A stretch of DNA of 64,000 nucleotides from Profundibacter amoris. GTDB taxonomy: Bacteria; Pseudomonadota; Alphaproteobacteria; Rhodobacterales; Rhodobacteraceae. Positions 60,441 to 64,000 of the stretch are shown here, piece after piece. The notes beneath the pieces were generated by a model, which had not been told where the DNA came from, did not search any database, and saw only the letters and a list, made by a program, of their open reading frames with translations. The stretch lies in NCBI RefSeq assembly GCF_003544895.1, contig NZ_CP032125.1:124001-188000 (forward strand), written 5' to 3'. The translations under genes and the position numbers were made by a program. Position 1 is the stretch's first letter; each line of letters opens with the position of its first letter.

Positions 60441-62815
60441 AGCCCCACCTTCCTTAGCCGCAATGCGTTGCTGATCACCGATACGGACGACAGGCTCATT
60501 GCCGCCGCCGCGATCATCGGGGACAACAGGGTGCCTGTCAGCGGATAAAGGATACCTGCCGCCACCGGCACACCGGCGGCATTATAGGCAAAGGCAAAGA
60601 ACAGGTTCTGCTTGATATTGCGCAGCGTGGCCTTGGCCAGTTTGCGCGCCCGCACAATCCCGGACAGATCACCGCCCAGCAGGGTGATGCCGGCACTTTC
60701 AACCGCCACATCCGCACCGGTGCCCATGGCAATCCCCACATCCGCCGCCGCAAGGGCGGGGGCATCGTTCACCCCGTCACCGGCCATGGCAATGGAATGG
60801 CCGGCGCGGCGCAGCTCCTCGACCAGATCCTTTTTGTCTTCGGGCATGACACCCGCGCGCACTTCGTCGATGCCCAGTTGTGATGCCACGGCCTGCGCCG
60901 TGTGCTCGTTATCGCCGGTGGCCATGATGATCCGCAAGCCCACGCCATGCAGCGCCTTGATGGTGTCGGCGACATTGCCTTTGATCGGGTCAGCCACCGC
61001 CACAATGCCCGCAAGATCACCGTCAACAGCCACATACATTGCGGTTTTGCCCTCTGCGCGCAGGGCGTCGGCCTGTGCATCGGCAGTTTCGGTCGTCAGG
61101 CCGATACCTGCCATCATCGCCTTGTTGCCAAGGGCCACTATGCGCTTGCCGATCATGCCTTGAACACCTTTGCCCGTGACCGCTTCAAAATCGGCAATTT
61201 TGCCAACCTCAAGGCCTTTGTCCTGCGCACCGGCCACGATGGCTTCGGCCAAGGGATGTTCCGACCCCTTTTCAAGGGCGGCGGCAAGGGACAGCAATTC
61301 GTCTTCTTTTACGTTGCCCAGCGCCAGCGTATCGGTCAGCTTTGGCTTGCCTTCGGTCAGGGTGCCGGTTTTATCGACAATCAGCGTATCCACACCGGCC
61401 ATGCGTTCCAGCGCTTCGGCGTCCTTGATCAACACACCCGCCTGCGCCCCGCGACCGGCGGCTGTGGTGATGGAAATGGGGGTCGCCAGACCCAGGGCGC
61501 AGGGGCAGGCAATAATCAGCACCGAAACCGCCGAGGCCACGGCAAATATCAGCGCAGGGTCGGGACCAAAGAAATACCAGACGACAAAAGCCGTGCTTGC
61601 AATCAGCACTACCAGCGGCACAAAGACCGACGATACCTTGTCCGCCATCCCCTGAATCGGCGCGCGCGACCGTTTGGCCCCCGCCACCATTTCCACGATC
61701 TGTGACAGCACCGTATCGGCCCCCACACGGGCGGCGCGGATCACAAGCGAGCCGTTCTTGTTGATCGTGCCGCCTGTCACCGGATCATCCGGCCCTTTGG
61801 TCACCGGCAGGGATTCCCCTGTCAGCATGCTTTCGTCAATCGCGGTTGTGCCCTCGATCACCACACCGTCCACCGGCACAGCATCCCCGGGGCGCACACG
61901 CAGCAAATCCCCCTCAAGGATGTTTTCCAGCGGGGCATCATATTCGTCGCCATTTGCCAGAATACGCCGCGCGGTTTTGGGGGCCAGATCCAGCAAGGCC
62001 TTGATCGCGTCACCGGTTCGTTCGCGGGCGCGCAACTCCAGCACCTGCCCGACAAAAACCAGGGTCACGATCACTACGGCGGCTTCGTAATAGGTGCCGA
62101 CCACGCCGCCTGACTTGTATTCCTCGGGAAAGACCCCCGGAAGGAACGTGGCGACCAGTGAATAAAGATAAGCTGCCCCAACCCCCAGCGCGATCAAGGT
62201 CCACATATTAGGGTTCATGGTTCTGATCGAGTTCCAGCCCCGCACGAAAAAGGGCTTGGCTGCCCACAGGATAATCGGGGTTGCCAGCACAAATTCCAGA
62301 TAGACAGCGGGTTTTTCGCCGATCCATTCGCGCACCGGAAGGCCAACCAGCGGACCCATTGTCATGATGACCAAAGGCACAGCGGCGGCGGCGCTGATCC
62401 ACATGCGGCGGGTGAAATCCTCAAGTTCTTCGTTCTTTTCCTCGCCGGTTGCGGTAACCGGTTCCAGCGCCATGCCACAGATCGGACAGGTGCCGGGGCC
62501 TTGTTGCAGGATTTCGGGGTGCATCGGGCAGGTGTATTCAACGCTTTGACTGGCCTCGTCTTGCTTCAGCTGGTTGTTGCCGGAGGCATAGAAATACGGA
62601 TCACCGTTGAACTTTCCATGGCATTTGTCGCTGCAAAAATGAAACGTTTGATCCTGCCAGATTTCCGTTGGCTTGCCCGCATCCAGAGCCACCTGCATAC
62701 CGCAAACCGGATCGACAGCAACATTGTCGCCGACCGGTATTTCCATGTTTCCGTGGCTATGGTTGTGGTGGTCGTGTGCCATAGTGTTGTCTTTTGAATT
62801 ATGCGCGTTTGACAT
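60437..62815 (-). CDS. Copper-translocating P-type ATPase
   Basis: A P1B-type copper exporter, 792 residues. The N-terminus carries a His-rich piece (HDHHNHSHG), a YHS-type segment with VDPVCGMQV and FHFCSDKCH, and a heavy-metal-binding segment with YTCPMHPEI and CPICGMAL. The transport core has the metal site CPC in IIACPCALGLATP near residue 440, the phosphorylation motif DKTGTLTEG near 480, HP in EKGSEHPLAEA and GDGVNDAPALAAADVG near 690. It lacks the usual CXXC ferredoxin-like domains, and the YHS and metal-binding segments are typical of CopB/SilP-like pumps. The ATG at 62815 has GAGGGAT upstream. A MerR-type promoter precedes it. Confidence 0.94.
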   Translation of the reverse strand: MSNAHNSKDNTMAHDHHNHSHGNMEIPVGDNVAVDPVCGMQVALDAGKPTEIWQDQTFHFCSDKCHGKFNGDPYFYASGNNQLKQDEASQSVEYTCPMHPEILQQGPGTCPICGMALEPVTATGEEKNEELEDFTRRMWISAAAAVPLVIMTMGPLVGLPVREWIGEKPAVYLEFVLATPIILWAAKPFFVRGWNSIRTMNPNMWTLIALGVGAAYLYSLVATFLPGVFPEEYKSGGVVGTYYEAAVVIVTLVFVGQVLELRARERTGDAIKALLDLAPKTARRILANGDEYDAPLENILEGDLLRVRPGDAVPVDGVVIEGTTAIDESMLTGESLPVTKGPDDPVTGGTINKNGSLVIRAARVGADTVLSQIVEMVAGAKRSRAPIQGMADKVSSVFVPLVVLIASTAFVVWYFFGPDPALIFAVASAVSVLIIACPCALGLATPISITTAAGRGAQAGVLIKDAEALERMAGVDTLIVDKTGTLTEGKPKLTDTLALGNVKEDELLSLAAALEKGSEHPLAEAIVAGAQDKGLEVGKIADFEAVTGKGVQGMIGKRIVALGNKAMMAGIGLTTETADAQADALRAEGKTAMYVAVDGDLAGIVAVADPIKGNVADTIKALHGVGLRIIMATGDNEHTAQAVASQLGIDEVRAGVMPEDKKDLVEELRRAGHSIAMAGDGVNDAPALAAADVGIAMGTGADVAVESAGITLLGGDLSGIVRARKLAKATLRNIKQNLFFAFAYNAAGVPVAAGILYPLTGTLLSPMIAAAAMSLSSVSVISNALRLRKVGL

Positions 62816-62846
62816 TTTGATCCCTCATGGGTTGGTGCCTAATTTC

Positions 62847-62877
62847 AATCTAATCCTTCTAGTAACTGGAAGGTCAA
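62847..62877 (-). promoter_or_regulatory. MerR/CueR-type copper-responsive promoter
   Basis: On the minus strand TTGACC (62877-62872) and TAGATT (62852-62847) are separated by 19 bases, the overlong spacer of MerR-family promoters. The spacer contains the dyad CCTTCCAGTTACTAGAAGG, in which 8 of 9 base pairs match. This is the classical CueR layout and predicts copper induction of the ATPase gene. No cueR gene is visible in this window. Confidence 0.8.
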
Positions 62878-62966
62878 GGGTTGCAAGAAATATAGTGATT
62901 ATTCCATTTAGTTATTATATAACAGCATGTTATGGCGTCTTCTGGCGCAATCCCTGAGCGGCATTG

Positions 62967-63674
62967 TTAAGGGGCATCACCCGTTTCGGCCGCAAAGGTA
63001 TCGGATCGTTTCCTTTTGCCTTGCCGTATTGCCCAAAGAATTGACGTACTGGTCATGATCCCCAATCCCAAGGCAATCCAGGCGGCATTGCCGAGTTTCC
63101 CATTCGCCATCTCGCCCCCGAAATGTGCCAACAAGAAACTGGCCGGAATGATCCCTGCGAGTGTTGCCAAAGCGAAACGCCAGAACGCCAGATTGCTTAG
63201 GCCGGCTGCATAACTGACCAGATCAAACGAAACGAAAGGCATCAGCCGGCTGGCAAAAACCGCCCACATCAAGACACCCTGTGATCCAAGTAGCTTTATT
63301 GGCGACAGTTTGTCTCCCAACCACTTGCGAATTGTGTTTCGCCCCAGTTTTCGGGCCAGACCGAAGGCAATCAATGCACCTGCTTCGGCCCCGATGACGA
63401 CATACACAGCCCCCAGATAGTGACCGTATGTTGCCCCCGCTGCCAGCGCGATCGGGGCACTGGGAATTGGGCTGAAAACAACCGCCGCCAGCATCAGGGT
63501 AACGATCAGAACCGGCCCCCAAATGCCTGCCTGCCGGGTCATCAGGGTGATTTTATCCTGATTTATCCACCCGAACAGGTCTGCCGCCCAATCCGGGAAA
63601 AACAGAACTGCCGCCGCAATACCTATTGCGGCGGCAATCAATAGCGCAAGGCGCCAGTGGCGCAGAGCATTCAT
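62967..63674 (-). CDS. TVP38/TMEM64 family (VTT domain) membrane protein, second copy
   Basis: A 235-residue VTT-domain protein with predicted membrane segments near residues 8-25, 55-75, 80-97, 140-158, 165-185 and 200-218. The family pattern SPIPSAPIALAAGATYGHYLG is near residues 67-88 and FASRLMPFVSFDLVSYAAGL near 140-160. It starts directly after the DUF302 gene stop on the minus strand and is separated from the copper ATPase gene by a 151-base gap, so the two are probably regulated apart. It is not closely similar to the copy at 48386-49105. Confidence 0.88.
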   Translation of the reverse strand: MNALRHWRLALLIAAAIGIAAAVLFFPDWAADLFGWINQDKITLMTRQAGIWGPVLIVTLMLAAVVFSPIPSAPIALAAGATYGHYLGAVYVVIGAEAGALIAFGLARKLGRNTIRKWLGDKLSPIKLLGSQGVLMWAVFASRLMPFVSFDLVSYAAGLSNLAFWRFALATLAGIIPASFLLAHFGGEMANGKLGNAAWIALGLGIMTSTSILWAIRQGKRKRSDTFAAETGDAP

Positions 63675-64000
63675 TTACACAGCGTCAACAGCTTCGGCCA
63701 GCAGATCGCGAACCTCGCCTGCGACCGATTTCAACTCGTCGTTGCCGATCGCCTGCATCGAGGCCACCGGATCAATCGCACTGACCTCGATACCGCCGTC
63801 CACCTGACGCAGGATCACGTTGCAGGGCAACATCGCCCCGACCCGCGGCTCAATCCCGATGGCTTGATAGGCCATCTTCGGATTGCAAGCCCCGAGGATA
63901 CGGTAAGGCTCCATATCCACGTCGATCTTTTTCTTCATCGTTGCCTTGACGTCGATCTCGGTCAGAACGCCGAACCCTTTTTCCGTCAAAGCGGCGCGGA
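63675..64000 (-). CDS. DUF302 domain-containing protein (5' end outside window)
   Basis: Function unknown. The visible frame is open to the window edge and reads AALTEKGFGVLTEIDVKATM, then KKKIDVDMEPYRILGACNPK, then MAYQAIGIEPRVGAMLPCNV, the DUF302 pattern. The start lies beyond base 64000, since the in-frame TTG at 63989 is not a convincing start. The protein sits next to VTT-domain and copper genes; DUF302 proteins often occur near redox and metal genes. It ends right at the next gene's start. Confidence 0.88.
   Translation of the reverse strand, partial: RAALTEKGFGVLTEIDVKATMKKKIDVDMEPYRILGACNPKMAYQAIGIEPRVGAMLPCNVILRQVDGGIEVSAIDPVASMQAIGNDELKSVAGEVRDLLAEAVDAV

Noticed and set aside
63987-63989. 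TTG at 63989 as start of the DUF302 gene
   Set aside because: The frame continues to the window edge with family-like residues upstream, so the gene is simply cut off.

Overview
The window is a chromosomal segment of an alphaproteobacterium, most likely a Rhodobacterales member of the Roseobacter group. Pointers are the S10/spc/alpha ribosomal block, a LuxR/LuxI pair, an aapJQMP amino-acid transporter, an ATP12 assembly factor, zinc-lid adenylate kinase, the rpmH-rnpA-yidD-ttcA-yidC-MOSC-engB-argB neighbourhood and a GC content in the mid-50s. No rRNA, CRISPR array, prophage or transposase gene was seen. One tRNA is present.

Positions 1-18180 hold the translation block: the 3' part of fusA, tuf, the S10 and spc operons, secY-adk and the alpha operon (rpsM-rpsK-rpoA-rplQ). 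It is interrupted by several GC-rich hairpins and, between rpmD and rplO, by two non-ribosomal genes of the DUF3461 and DUF4202 families behind a strong terminator. Positions 18183-19726 carry a quorum-sensing island: a small divergent protein, luxR and luxI. Next come rarA, crcB, rluC-like, a HAD phosphatase and ATP12 (19770-23917).

Positions 24138-28783 are a complete general L-amino-acid ABC operon (aapJQMP). Positions 28802-37629 form what I read as one regulatory unit: an omega-aminotransferase, a divergent MocR-type regulator, and a polyamine-type ABC transporter operon ending in a metallophosphoesterase. The aminotransferase promoter and the transporter promoter carry the same architecture: a CTGG-type direct repeat with 22-23 bp spacing, then exactly 19 nt to a putative -10. 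This is the most interesting signal in the window. The two permeases of this transporter also have unusual extensions.

Positions 37626-48098 are mostly minus-strand housekeeping genes: SixA, a 4Fe-4S protein, a sterol-desaturase family protein, argB, engB, a MOSC protein, yidC, an EAL protein, ttcA, yidD, rnpA and rpmH, with a plus-strand SDR gene between argB and engB. Positions 48386-52033 hold a TVP38/TMEM64 protein, a mercuric-reductase-like flavoprotein, a sensor histidine kinase and tRNA-Arg(ACG). Positions 52189-59446 hold an RbbA/HlyD-type efflux system, a LOG-family protein and a beta-CASP metallo-hydrolase. A 261-bp MITE-like element flanked by CTAG lies at 59978-60246. The window ends with a copper P-type ATPase behind a MerR/CueR-type 19-bp-spacer promoter, a second TVP38-family protein and a DUF302 protein cut by the window edge.
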